A stretch of DNA of 64,000 nucleotides from Rhodocyclaceae bacterium (GCA_028869135.1 JAGWTC010000011.1:26922-90921); one strand, 5' to 3'. Shown: positions 25,680 to 34,299, counted from the first letter of the stretch. A program made the numbers and translations. The notes: a model not told the origin generated them from the letters alone.

Positions 25680-27641
25680 TTACAGAGGCATGTTGAACTG
25701 CGCGAAGAAAACACGACCGGCTTCCGGATAGCCTTCGGTGTACATGTAGTTCTTGTCGAACAGGTTACGTACGCCGCCTTCGAGCAGCAGTCCGTTGCCG
25801 AACTTGTAGCCGGCCTTGGCGTTCACGACAGCGAAGCCCGGTGCGATCTGCTTTCCGTCTGAGCTTGAATAGCGCCGCGAGCTACTTTCAACGCTGCCGT
25901 TCACGCGCCAGTTGCCGTTGATATTCCAGGTGGTATAGGCGAACAGCTTGTTGTCGGGCGTGTCGGTCAGGAATGCGCTGCTGCTGCGATTGTCGCGGTC
26001 TAGATAGGTATAGTTGGCGCCAAAATCCACCTTGCCGAGGCTGCCGTTGAGCCCCAGCTCGATGCCGGTGATGTCTACCTTGCCGATGTTTTGTGCCTGA
26101 CTAACCCCAGGGGTGACCGTGATCGATTGAATCATGTCGGTGACGCGGCTGTAGAAGAGATTGCTGGTGAGCACCAGATTCGAATTCACTTTACGTTCAT
26201 AGCCGACTTCATAGTGCGTAGCCTGTTCCGGCTTCAGGTCCGGATTAGGCAGCGCAGTGCCGAAGCGGTAGGAATAACGATCCTTGATCGTCGCGAAACG
26301 GCTCTTGCGCGCAATGCTGAAACGTAAGGAATCGAGGTCGGTGGCTTTGTAGAGCAAAGCGGCCTGGCCATTGGTGGCGGAGTTGTCGCCCTTCTGGAAA
26401 TCCGACAGCTTATTGTTCTGGTAATCCTGCGCTTGCAGGGTATCTCGGGTCTCGTAGGAGATGCCGGTAGCCAGCGTCAGGCGCTCGTTGAACTTGTGCG
26501 TGTCTTCGATCGCGAAGGTCTGGGTCTTGTCTTTGAAGTTCTGCGTGGGAGACGTCGTGGTGCTTTCGCGGTGAACGTCTTCCTTGTAGTTGTATGCGAC
26601 CTTCAGCACGTTGTTCGACAGAATCCGGATATCGTCCTGCAGACTGAATCCGTTGGTGTAATCGTCATAGGCGCTCGGGCTCGACTGTTGCGCGGTGCGG
26701 GCGGCATTGGAGTAGGTGAGCAATGCGTTGCGGAATTGATCGTTGTAGAGGCGAACGCGGAAAGTGTGGATGCCGACCTCGGTCTTGCTGAGGAAATAGA
26801 AACTTTCCTTTTCCCAGTAGGGCCAGTTCCAGTAGCGGTTGGCCTGACCGGCCGGCAGTTGGTTGCCGGTATAGGGCGGTGTGTTCTTGGTGCCTTTCTG
26901 CTTGATGTAGTTGAAGGCATACTCGTCCGTCGCGTTCGGCGTGAGGCCGACTTTCAGATTGATGCGACTGTCGTTCTGGTCGCTCCAGTTGCGCTTGCCT
27001 CCGTCTTCCCGAGGAACCGATACAAAGTCGCGGGACATCGGATAGAAGTCCTGGTTGTTGTAGGAGACGCCGGCTTGCAGATACCACATGCCTTGATTGG
27101 TACCGACATTGGTGTAGATTTGCTGGCCCGACATGTCGCCTCTGTCCGTGAAGGTGATGCCGCCGCCGATTTCTCCTTCAAATGCCTTGGTCGGCTTGCG
27201 GCTGACCAGATTGATTGCCCCACCCAGCGTGTTGGCGCCATACAGCGCAGAGCTGAAGCCCTTGGAAACTTCGATGCGAGAAAGATCCTGGGTCGAGAAA
27301 CGAGCCAGATCGACATAGCCGTCGTAAGGGACGTAGATCGGAATGCCGTCCATGTAGATCGGTACCTGACGTAGATCAAAGCCCCGCACGTTGACCATCT
27401 GCTCATTGCGGGCGCCGCCCTTGGTGAAGTAGACCCCGCTTTCGAGGTTGAGCGCAGTGGCGACGTTGTCTCTATCCTGAGTACGCATTTCATCCGTGGT
27501 GATCGTGCTGCTGCCGATGTTTCCTGTGCCGGGAGCGCTGACAACGACTTCCCCGAGCGTGAAAACGCTGCTGTCAGCTGCGTAGGCGGTTTGAATCAAA
27601 AACGGAAGCAGGGCAACTTTGGCTAGATTTCGTGTTCTCAC
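25680..27641 (-). CDS. TonB-dependent outer-membrane receptor
   Basis: The 653-residue receptor has a plug domain (about 25-145: VVVSAPGT, LNLESGVYF, VNVRGFDLRQVPIYMDGIPI, SALYGANTLGGAINLVSRKP). A 22-strand-type barrel follows, ending in the aromatic FFAQFNMPL. I chose the GTG at 27641 because it gives a clean signal peptide (MRTRNLAKVALLPFLIQ to AYA-AD); an ATG at 27716 would add 25 residues that look like leader RNA. It takes up a ligand across the outer membrane with TonB energy. It heads the operon that ends in the NifQ-like gene. ModE-box-like sequence in its promoter suggests Mo control. Confidence 0.9.
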   Translation of the reverse strand: MRTRNLAKVALLPFLIQTAYAADSSVFTLGEVVVSAPGTGNIGSSTITTDEMRTQDRDNVATALNLESGVYFTKGGARNEQMVNVRGFDLRQVPIYMDGIPIYVPYDGYVDLARFSTQDLSRIEVSKGFSSALYGANTLGGAINLVSRKPTKAFEGEIGGGITFTDRGDMSGQQIYTNVGTNQGMWYLQAGVSYNNQDFYPMSRDFVSVPREDGGKRNWSDQNDSRINLKVGLTPNATDEYAFNYIKQKGTKNTPPYTGNQLPAGQANRYWNWPYWEKESFYFLSKTEVGIHTFRVRLYNDQFRNALLTYSNAARTAQQSSPSAYDDYTNGFSLQDDIRILSNNVLKVAYNYKEDVHRESTTTSPTQNFKDKTQTFAIEDTHKFNERLTLATGISYETRDTLQAQDYQNNKLSDFQKGDNSATNGQAALLYKATDLDSLRFSIARKSRFATIKDRYSYRFGTALPNPDLKPEQATHYEVGYERKVNSNLVLTSNLFYSRVTDMIQSITVTPGVSQAQNIGKVDITGIELGLNGSLGKVDFGANYTYLDRDNRSSSAFLTDTPDNKLFAYTTWNINGNWRVNGSVESSSRRYSSSDGKQIAPGFAVVNAKAGYKFGNGLLLEGGVRNLFDKNYMYTEGYPEAGRVFFAQFNMPL

Positions 27642-27650
27642 AGTAATTCT

Positions 27651-27674
27651 CAATATATTCTGTTGGATATAACG
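27651..27674 (-). promoter_or_regulatory. Second, weaker ModE-box-like dyad before TonB gene
   Basis: On the minus strand CGTTATAT, 8 bp, then ATATATTG. The left half is identical to the modA box half-site and the total length (24 bp) is the same. It lies 10 bp before the chosen GTG, close to the ribosome site. Confidence 0.35.
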
Positions 27675-27680
27675 TTGGGC

Positions 27681-27714
27681 AAAGAAAAGCCGGCCCTCAA
27701 GGAAGATAGCCGGC
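27681..27714 (-). terminator. Leader hairpin with T-tract before TonB gene
   Basis: On the minus strand GCCGGC, a 14-nt loop, then GCCGGC followed by TTTTCTTT. The stem is short (6 bp, all GC). It lies in the leader between the predicted promoter and the gene, so it would act as an attenuator rather than an end-of-gene terminator. Confidence 0.4.
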
Positions 27715-27768
27715 AAGTTTGACTAGGGAGTCAATTCCGAAAGCAGACGATATGTCGACCTATTCAAT

Positions 27769-27792
27769 CGCTATATCAATTTAGGAATAGCG
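27769..27792 (-). promoter_or_regulatory. ModE-box-like operator overlapping the TonB-operon start
   Basis: CGCTATAT (27769-27776) and ATAGCG (27787-27792) bracket a 24-bp element. With flanks, ATCGCTATAT matches the left half of the ModE consensus as I recall it (ATCGCTATATA-N6-TATATAACGAT). It covers the predicted transcription start of the TonB operon, which fits repression by Mo-loaded ModE. Confidence 0.6.
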
Positions 27793-27794
27793 AA

Positions 27795-27824
27795 ACTATA
27801 AGGCACAATCACGCATTCAGGCAA
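27795..27824 (-). promoter_or_regulatory. Putative sigma-70 promoter of the TonB operon
   Basis: On the minus strand TTGCCT (27819-27824) and TATAGT (27795-27800) are 18 bp apart. The start would fall near 27788, inside the ModE-like box. Confidence 0.5.
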
Positions 27825-27908
27825 CTGACAATGCGTTGATTTCCTGGTTTTCTGTTTTGGATCAACTTTCCGTTTGGGCCGTACCGACGTATTCCCGGGT
27901 AATTCATC

Positions 27909-28823
27909 ATGTTCATCCGCCAGCTCAAATATCTGGTCACACTCGCCGAAGTCCGGCATTTCGCCCGCGCCGCCGAGCGCTGCCATGTGTCGCAGCCGGC
28001 CTTGTCCACCGCCATACGCAATCTTGAAAAAGAGCTGGACCTGAATCTGGTTCGCCGCGGTCGCCGCTACGAAGGCCTGACCGAGGAGGGCGAGCGTGTC
28101 GTCGGTTGGGCGCAGCATCTGCTGGCGAGCTATGAGGCGATGCGGCAGGAGGCGATGAGCGCACACAGCAACCTCAAAGGCTCGCTGAACATCGGCGCGA
28201 TTCCGACCACCATGCCGGTGGTGCCCTTGTTGACGACGCCGTGCCAGGAACAATACGACGGCATCGACTTCAGCATCCTCTCATTGCCGGCCCAGGAAAT
28301 TGCCCGTCGCCTCGACAGCTGCGAGCTGGATCTGGGTATCACCTATCTGTCCGACTCGATTCTTGCCGGCTTTACCGTGCACCCGCTCTATGTCGAGCGC
28401 TATGTGCTGATGACGCGCGACGACTCGATCCTGAAAGGCAGACAGCATCTCGAATGGGGCGAGGTCGCCGAGCTGCCGCTGTGCCTGTTGACCAGCAATA
28501 TGCAAAGCCGCCAGATCATCGATACCGCCTTCAGGCAGGCAGGGGTGACGCCGCGCGTGAAAATGGAGACCGATTCGATCTTCGCTCTGTATTCGCAGAT
28601 ACGCTGCAGCAATCTTTGTGCGGTGGTGCCGCATAGCGTGCTGAGCCTGATCGAGTTGCGCCAGGAGATCTGCGTCGTTCAAATCGTGCCTGAGCTCTCG
28701 CGGCAGATCGGGATGGTGGCGCGCAAGCAGAATCCGTATCCGCCGATGACGGCGGCGATGATCGAACTTTCCCGCGGTGTCGATCTGCAAAGCCGCTTCG
28801 ATCGCCTGATCTCCGCGGTCTGA
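27909..28823 (+). CDS. LysR-family transcriptional regulator
   Basis: The 304-residue LTTR has an N-terminal winged HTH (LKYLVTLAEVRHFARAAERC, SQPALSTAIRNLE) and a periplasmic-binding-type effector domain from about 90. It is transcribed divergently from the TonB operon and sits 170 bp upstream of fdh on the same strand. That synteny suggests it controls formate dehydrogenase. Its own promoter must lie in the same 270-bp gap as the ModE-like boxes. Confidence 0.9.
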   Translation: MFIRQLKYLVTLAEVRHFARAAERCHVSQPALSTAIRNLEKELDLNLVRRGRRYEGLTEEGERVVGWAQHLLASYEAMRQEAMSAHSNLKGSLNIGAIPTTMPVVPLLTTPCQEQYDGIDFSILSLPAQEIARRLDSCELDLGITYLSDSILAGFTVHPLYVERYVLMTRDDSILKGRQHLEWGEVAELPLCLLTSNMQSRQIIDTAFRQAGVTPRVKMETDSIFALYSQIRCSNLCAVVPHSVLSLIELRQEICVVQIVPELSRQIGMVARKQNPYPPMTAAMIELSRGVDLQSRFDRLISAV

Positions 28824-28993
28824 TAATGAAATCGTATTGAGCCATTTTGCGGCGGCATTGGATGCATCAATGACCGCCGTCCAGAATTTCTCCACGACCT
28901 TGCTGCAATGAGGCAGCAGGTCCGAGCAGAAACACGATCGGCAATGCCGGACGACAACGCCGTCGTCCGGCATCAATTTCTGGAGGAATAAAG

Positions 28994-30208
28994 ATGGCGA
29001 AAGTAGTGTGTGTTCTGTACGACGATCCCGTTACCGGTTATCCCCCCAAGTACGCCCGCGACGATTGCCCGCAACCGGCAATCTATCCGGACGGCCAGAC
29101 CCTGCCGACGCCGAAGGGCATCGACTTCAAGCCGGGCGAGCTGCTCGGCTGCGTGTCCGGCGAGCTCGGCCTGCGCAAGTACCTCGAATCCAATGGGCAT
29201 AAGCTCGTGGTGACCTCCTCCAAGGACGGCGCCGGCAGCGTGCTCGATCGCGAACTGCCGGATGCCGACATCGTGATTTCGCAGCCCTTCTGGCCGGCCT
29301 ACATGACCGCCGAGCGCATTGCCAAGGCGAAGAACCTCAAGATGATCGTGACCGCCGGTATTGGCTCCGACCACACCGATCTGCAAGCCGCCATGGAGCG
29401 CAACGTTACCGTCGCCGAAGTGACCTATTGCAACTCGCATGCCGTGGCCGAACACGTCATGATGTCGATCCTGGCGCTGGTGCGCAACTATCTGCCTTCC
29501 AACGACTGGGTCAAGCGCGGCGGCTGGAACATCGCCGACTGCGTCTCGCGTTCCTACGACCTCGAAGCCATGAACGTCGGCACCGTCGCGGCCGGCCGCA
29601 TTGGTCTGCGCGTGCTGCGCCTGCTGCATCCCTTCGGCACCAAGCTGCACTACATGGATCGCTATCGCCTGCCTGAAGCCGTGGAAAAGGAACTCAACCT
29701 GACCCACCATACCAGCCTGGAAAGCCTGGCCAAGGTCTGCGACGTGGTGACGCTGAACTGCCCCTTGCATCCGGAAACGGAAAACATGATCAACGAGAAG
29801 TCGTTGAAATGGTTCAAGCGCGGCGCCTATCTGGTGAACACCGCTCGCGGCAAGTTGTGCGATCGCGACGCCATCGTGCGCGCCCTGGAAAGCGGACAGC
29901 TTGCAGGCTATGCCGGCGACGTCTGGTTCCCGCAACCGGCGCCGAACGATCATCCGTGGCGCACCATGCCACACCATGGCATGACGCCGCACATTTCCGG
30001 CACCAGCCTTTCGGCGCAAGCCCGCTACGCTGCCGGGACGCGAGAAATCCTTGAGTGCTTCTTCGAGAACCGCCCCATCCGCGACGAGTATCTGATCGTC
30101 CAGGGCGGCAAGCTGGCAGGCGTCGGCGCACATTCCTACTCCAAGGGCAACGCCACCGGCGGTTCTGCCGAGGCTGCCCAATTCAAGAGGGAAAAAATCA
30201 AGGCCTGA
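28994..30208 (+). CDS. fdh: NAD-dependent formate dehydrogenase (metal-independent)
   Basis: The 404-residue enzyme oxidises formate to CO2 with NAD+ reduction in the cytoplasm. It belongs to the D-2-hydroxyacid dehydrogenase superfamily, unlike the Mo/W formate dehydrogenases. Signatures as in the Pseudomonas sp. 101 enzyme are ITAG-like VTAGIGSDH, NAD-binding VGTVAAGRIGLRVL, CPLHPETENMIN, the catalytic-Arg segment VNTARGKLCDRDAIV and the catalytic-His segment MTPHISGTSL. The C-terminal GAHSYSKGNATGG is also typical. GGAGG precedes the ATG. Length is normal (about 400). Confidence 0.96.
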   Translation: MAKVVCVLYDDPVTGYPPKYARDDCPQPAIYPDGQTLPTPKGIDFKPGELLGCVSGELGLRKYLESNGHKLVVTSSKDGAGSVLDRELPDADIVISQPFWPAYMTAERIAKAKNLKMIVTAGIGSDHTDLQAAMERNVTVAEVTYCNSHAVAEHVMMSILALVRNYLPSNDWVKRGGWNIADCVSRSYDLEAMNVGTVAAGRIGLRVLRLLHPFGTKLHYMDRYRLPEAVEKELNLTHHTSLESLAKVCDVVTLNCPLHPETENMINEKSLKWFKRGAYLVNTARGKLCDRDAIVRALESGQLAGYAGDVWFPQPAPNDHPWRTMPHHGMTPHISGTSLSAQARYAAGTREILECFFENRPIRDEYLIVQGGKLAGVGAHSYSKGNATGGSAEAAQFKREKIKA

Positions 30209-30237
30209 TCCTTGAATGGGCTGGATGTCGTGCACAG

Positions 30238-30270
30238 CGGGCCGCGAGAATCATCTCGCGGCCCGTTTTT
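30238..30270 (+). terminator. Rho-independent terminator of fdh
   Basis: A perfect 12-bp stem CGGGCCGCGAGA/TCTCGCGGCCCG with an ATCA loop is followed by TTTTT. Confidence 0.92.
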
Positions 30271-30292
30271 CTCTGGCGGCGGACACAGATGC

Positions 30293-30315
30293 AAAAAAGC
30301 CGCCCGAGGGCGGCT
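30293..30315 (-). terminator. Rho-independent terminator of fdsD
   Basis: On the minus strand GCCGCC/GGCGGC pair around a 4-nt loop and are followed by TTTTTT, 24 nt past the fdsD stop. Confidence 0.75.
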
Positions 30316-30338
30316 GGAAGACAGGCAAGGGGATGGGG

Positions 30339-30620
30339 TCAGTGCGCGGCGGCGGCGCGCGGGACCGCAATGAGGTGCGGCTGCGGCGGTGTCGGAAGAA
30401 TTTTCAGCGCTTCGCGAACCAGCGGCAGCAGATCGTTGTTCAGGGTGATGTGCTTGCTGTTGTACTCCAGGATCTGGTGCCGCATGCGTGGCTCCCAGAA
30501 CTTGTCCAGGTGATTGGCGACTTCACGACGCGCCAGATCGCGATCGGTATAGCTGTTGAAGAAACCGCCGATCTGGTTGGCCATTTTGATCAGGCTCTCG
30601 ATTTGCGTCAGGTGTTGCAT
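30339..30620 (-). CDS. fdsD: Formate dehydrogenase delta subunit (FdsD), isolated
   Basis: The 93-residue protein matches FdsD: LIKMANQIGGFFNSY, then DRDLARREVANHLDKFWEPRMR and PLVREAL. FdsD helps maturation of the Mo-containing NAD-linked formate dehydrogenase FdsABG, probably in cofactor sulfuration and insertion. It is normally the last gene of fdsGBACD, but here stands alone with its own terminator, convergent with the metal-independent fdh. A perfect 8-bp inverted repeat lies in its upstream region. The remaining fds genes are not in this window. Confidence 0.85.
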   Translation of the reverse strand: MQHLTQIESLIKMANQIGGFFNSYTDRDLARREVANHLDKFWEPRMRHQILEYNSKHITLNNDLLPLVREALKILPTPPQPHLIAVPRAAAAH

Positions 30621-30678
30621 ATGGGTACCCGTGGGATATGACTGGAACGGTTGAGACTATATAACCGGCAAGCCAAGA

Positions 30679-30705
30679 TGCTTGATGCGTCTTGCTTATC
30701 AAGCA
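30679..30705. promoter_or_regulatory. Inverted repeat in the fdsD/orf107 divergent promoter
   Basis: TGCTTGAT (30679-30686) and ATCAAGCA (30698-30705) are a perfect 8-bp dyad with an 11-nt spacer. It lies between the divergent fdsD and the 107-aa ORF, about 60 bp upstream of fdsD. A shared operator is likely; a hairpin is the alternative. Confidence 0.45.
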
Positions 30706-30784
30706 ATCCAGACAGGGAATCGTCGATACCGTCGCCGGCCGGTATCGTGGGCATCGAGAATTTCCTCGTCTCCGGGAGGCAGCG

Positions 30785-31108
30785 ATGCAAACCAGTGCCA
30801 AGCTCATCGACAAGAGCGAGCTCATCTTCGAAGAATTTCAGCGCTATCTGGCGCTATCCGACGACATGGTGGCGATGAGCAGCAAGGAGGCCCTGGCCAG
30901 GACCGCGCGGATTCTCGCCATGCAGGCGGCGCACTATGCGAGCAAGTATGGTGAGGCGCCGCTGGCTGATCTTGGCAAGCTGCTCAGCGAAGGCCGTGTG
31001 GTTGAGGAAAGCGCCGTCTTTCTGCGGGACGGCGCCAAGACTTTTGTGGGCGTGCTGGGTGTGGTTGCGGGCGGCTTGTCGAGAGACGACGCCGAGGCCG
31101 TGCAATAG
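30785..31108 (+). CDS. Hypothetical protein, 107 aa
   Basis: This is a small helical protein without signal peptide or transmembrane span. The ATG at 30785 has GGGAGG 5 nt upstream and is preferred over the longer frame from 30692. Helices include KSELIFEEFQRYLAL and SSKEALARTARILAMQAAHYA. I do not recognise the family. It is divergent from fdsD, with a shared inverted repeat between them. Confidence 0.6.
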   Translation: MQTSAKLIDKSELIFEEFQRYLALSDDMVAMSSKEALARTARILAMQAAHYASKYGEAPLADLGKLLSEGRVVEESAVFLRDGAKTFVGVLGVVAGGLSRDDAEAVQ

Positions 31109-31266
31109 CTTTCTCCACAACTGGCTCACAGGATATCCACATTCTGTGGGCGGCCGGACTGTCGCGCACAGGATATCCACCAAATAAACACAGCTTCCCC
31201 ACAGAGTTGTCCACAGTGCCGCCTGAGCGATCCGAGTACACTGCGTCAAAGTATCGGAGGTAGGTC
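31109..31266. promoter_or_regulatory. dnaB upstream region with DnaA-box-like repeats
   Basis: CACAGGATATCCAC occurs twice (31127-31140 and 31167-31180). Near-box sequences TCTCCACAA (31112-31120) and TTGTCCACAG (31207-31216) flank them, with a reverse CTGTGGG at 31144. These approach the DnaA box TTATCCACA. They may let DnaA control dnaB, or they may be a plain repeat. Confidence 0.4.
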
Positions 31267-32703
31267 ATGGCACAAGCGCGTGCATTCTCGAATAACAACC
31301 CATCCCAGAATTACACGAGCGACGCACAACTGGCGACGCTGAAGCTGCCGCCGCATTCCATCGAGGCCGAGCAGTCGCTGATCGGCGGCCTGCTGCTCGA
31401 CAACACCGCGTGGGATCGTATCGGTGACGTCGTTGCCGAAGGCGACTTCTATCGCGACGACCACCGCCGCATTTTCCGCCACATCTCGCGGCTGATCGAA
31501 GTGGGGCGCCCGGCCGATGTGCTGACCGTGGCCGAGTCCATCGCCAACGCGAATGAGTCCGAGCAGACCGGCGGCATGGCCTATCTGGCCGAAATCGCCA
31601 ATAACACGCCGTCAGCGGCGAACATCCGCCGCTACGGCGAAATCGTGCGCGAGCGTTCCGTACTGCGCAAGCTCGTCACTGCGGGCGACGAGATCGCCGC
31701 TTCGGCTCTCAATCCTGCCGGTCGGGACGTCAAGCAGATCCTCGATGAAGCCGAGGTCAAGGTGCTGGAAATCGCTGAGGCCGGCGCACGCTCAACGGCC
31801 GGTTTTGTCGCCATCCAGCCGCTGATGGCGCAGGTCGTCGAGAAAATCGAGGAGCTTTACGGCCGCGACAGCAGCGATATCACCGGTACGCCGAGCGGCT
31901 TCACCGACCTGGACAAGATGACCTCAGGCCTGCAGCCGGGCGACATGATCGTGGTTGCCGGCCGTCCGTCGATGGGCAAGACGGCCTTTGCGTTGAATAT
32001 CGCCGAACATGTCGGGGTGGATCTGAAGCTGCCGGTGGCGATCTTCAGTCTCGAAATGTCGGGTCCGCAGTTGGCCATGCGTCTGCTTTCCTCGGTCGGA
32101 CGTATCGATCAGACCAAGCTGCGCAGCGCGCGCCTGACCGACGACGATTGGGACAAGATGACAATGGCGCTCGGCAAGCTGCATGAGGCCAATATCCATA
32201 TCGACGATACCGGTGCGATTAACTCCAATGACTTGCGTGCCCGCGCGCGTCGCCTGCACCGCCAGTACGGCAAGCTCGGCCTGATCGTCATCGACTATCT
32301 TCAACTGATGACGTCGGCCCGCGAGAACGAGAACCGCGCCACGGAAATTTCCGAGATTTCCCGCTCGATCAAGTCGCTGGCCAAGGAGCTGCAGGTACCG
32401 GTGATCGCCCTGTCGCAGCTCTCGCGCAAGGTTGAGGAGCGCAACGACAAGCGTCCGCTGATGAGCGATCTGCGCGAATCCGGCGCCATCGAGCAGGACG
32501 CGGACATCATCATCATGATGTACCGCGACGAGTACTACAACAAGGACAAGCCCGACAACAAGGGCATGGCCGAGGCCATCGTCGGCAAGCACCGTAACGG
32601 CCCGACCGGCCCGGTCATGCTGACCTTCCTCGGCGAATACACCAAGTTCGTGAACTTCGCGCCGGGCAGCAGCAGCTACGTGCCCGGCGGCGGCGACTAT
32701 TGA
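31267..32703 (+). CDS. dnaB: Replicative DNA helicase DnaB
   Basis: The 478-residue hexameric helicase unwinds the fork. The N-terminal domain begins PPHSIEAEQSLIGGLLLDN, and a linker helix leads to the RecA-like C-terminal domain. Walker A is GRPSMGKT (232-239), with LIVIDYLQLM as Walker B and SDLRESGAIEQDAD as the DnaB signature. GGAGG precedes the ATG. A terminator follows. It is the host target that the island's DnaC-like loader would be expected to recruit. Confidence 0.98.
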   Translation: MAQARAFSNNNPSQNYTSDAQLATLKLPPHSIEAEQSLIGGLLLDNTAWDRIGDVVAEGDFYRDDHRRIFRHISRLIEVGRPADVLTVAESIANANESEQTGGMAYLAEIANNTPSAANIRRYGEIVRERSVLRKLVTAGDEIAASALNPAGRDVKQILDEAEVKVLEIAEAGARSTAGFVAIQPLMAQVVEKIEELYGRDSSDITGTPSGFTDLDKMTSGLQPGDMIVVAGRPSMGKTAFALNIAEHVGVDLKLPVAIFSLEMSGPQLAMRLLSSVGRIDQTKLRSARLTDDDWDKMTMALGKLHEANIHIDDTGAINSNDLRARARRLHRQYGKLGLIVIDYLQLMTSARENENRATEISEISRSIKSLAKELQVPVIALSQLSRKVEERNDKRPLMSDLRESGAIEQDADIIIMMYRDEYYNKDKPDNKGMAEAIVGKHRNGPTGPVMLTFLGEYTKFVNFAPGSSSYVPGGGDY

Positions 32704-32772
32704 GTCGCGATTCCGGGGCGAGGCACTCTCAGCGGCAATTGGCCGTGTCCGGGTTTTGCAGCCGGAAAGAAG

Positions 32773-32796
32773 CGGGGCCCGTGGGGCCCCGTTTTT
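32773..32796 (+). terminator. Rho-independent terminator of dnaB
   Basis: CGGGGCC/GGCCCCG stem with a 5-nt loop followed by TTTTT. It lies just before the convergent LysR gene. Confidence 0.85.
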
Positions 32797-32799
32797 CCA

Positions 32800-33807
32800 T
32801 TAGCCGATCTGCGCCGCGTTCCTGAATGGCTCGGCACCCGTCTTGCCCAGTTTGGGAATGGTCGGCAGGTAGTCAAGCGCTAGCGCCTTCGAGGTCTTGC
32901 GCGTGAAGTCCATGAAGCCCTTGGCTGCCGCCGGCAACTGCTTGCCGACCGGGTAGACGAACATCCAGTCGTGCTCGACCGGGAAACCCTGCACATCCAG
33001 TATTTCCAGCTTGTCGTGGTTCACGTTGAGGCCCAGTGTGTAACGCGACATGATGGAAACGCCCAGTCCGGCCATGATGGCTTCGCGAATAGCTTCGTTA
33101 GTGGACATTTCCATGCGGATATTGGGCTCGCAATCGTGGTTGCGAAAAATTTCCAGTGCGACCTTGCGCGTGCCCGAGCCCTGTTCGCGAATGATGAAGG
33201 GCTCCTTGGCAAACTCCTCGAAGGGAATGTTCTTCCTGCCCGTCAGCGGGTGGCCCATCGGTGCAAATGCCACCATGGGATTGGGCAGGATGCGCTGGGT
33301 CACCACATCGTGTTCGGATGCGGTCGGCGGGTTGGCGAAGATATAGAGATCGTCCAGATTCTGGCCGAGACGTTCGAGCAGCCCTTCGCGATTGTGGATC
33401 TGCAGCGAAACTTCGACGTCCGGAAAGTGGGTGACGAATTCGCTAAGCAGGCGGGGGGCGAAGTACTTGGCGGTGGTGCTGACGGCAATCCGCAGGCGGC
33501 CGCTATGCACATCGTGGATGCTGGTTAGTTTGCCATCCAGTACGCGCAGCGTGCCAAATAGCTCCTGGCAGGCCGAGTAGAGCAGGGTGCCGGCTTCGGT
33601 CAGATAAATGCGCTTGCCGATCTGTTCGATCAATGGCGTGCCTATCGTTTCAGTCAGCTTCTTCATCTGGACCGAAACGGTCGGTTGCGCCATGTACAGC
33701 TCTTCGCCGGCCTTGGTGAAGTTGCCTAGGCGGGCGACGGCTTCAAATACGCTGAGTTGGGGGAGCATGCCGTGCTTGAGGAAGCGACGGATATTTGCCT
33801 GGGACAT
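32800..33807 (-). CDS. LysR-family regulator, CbbR-like
   Basis: The 335-residue LTTR has the HTH segment PQLSVFEAVARLGNFTKAGE, then MAQPTVSVQMKKL, as in CbbR-type regulators of CO2 fixation genes. The effector domain contains FVTHFPDVEVSLQIHNREGL and PFIIREQGSGTRK. I use the ATG at 33807 (AAAGG 7 nt upstream); the frame runs to 33873. No cbb genes are near, so the target is unknown. It is divergent from terC with a long regulatory gap. Confidence 0.85.
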   Translation of the reverse strand: MSQANIRRFLKHGMLPQLSVFEAVARLGNFTKAGEELYMAQPTVSVQMKKLTETIGTPLIEQIGKRIYLTEAGTLLYSACQELFGTLRVLDGKLTSIHDVHSGRLRIAVSTTAKYFAPRLLSEFVTHFPDVEVSLQIHNREGLLERLGQNLDDLYIFANPPTASEHDVVTQRILPNPMVAFAPMGHPLTGRKNIPFEEFAKEPFIIREQGSGTRKVALEIFRNHDCEPNIRMEMSTNEAIREAIMAGLGVSIMSRYTLGLNVNHDKLEILDVQGFPVEHDWMFVYPVGKQLPAAAKGFMDFTRKTSKALALDYLPTIPKLGKTGAEPFRNAAQIG

Positions 33808-34299
33808 TTCCATACCTTTCGATGTAAGCGCATCAAACTTCGCCGAGGCGAAGGGGACCATTTCCCCAGCCAAGCAAAATCAATGAGCCAAAGATCTCGC
33901 CTGGACAGGCAAAGGTCTCGCTTACAACGATGCATTCCATTTAAAGGAACGCGGTTGCCAACGGTGCCGAGGATTGCTCCTGAATTGACGACCCCATTGC
34001 GACGGTATTACCCGCGGAAGCTACTCCCCTTTGAGGGGTGTGCACGACTTGCGCCCTGCACAGACTTCATTAAAACACACAATGATTTGAATCACAAATT
34101 TTTTGATTTTGTGACAGGCGCCGGCCGGCACTGTAATAAATAGAACAATAGGTAATCAAGTCGATTACTAAATGTAATCGTATGAAATAGTTCGTAATTT
34201 TGACCATTCCAAATCTTCATTTCCATAATTCTTACAGGAAATTAATAATTGAAACGTGCCGAGGGAATTCGGCATTGCCGGTAAAAACAGTAGGCCGGT
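33808..34299. promoter_or_regulatory. Gene-free divergent region with GATTAC dyad
   Basis: No gene is supported here. An inverted repeat CGATTAC-TAAAT-GTAATCG (34162-34180) with a further GTAATC at 34152-34157 lies in an AT-rich stretch, about 330 bp upstream of the TerC-UspA gene. It could be a LysR-type or metal-regulator site. Divergent promoters for the CbbR-like gene and for the riboswitch RNA must also be in this gap. Confidence 0.45.
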
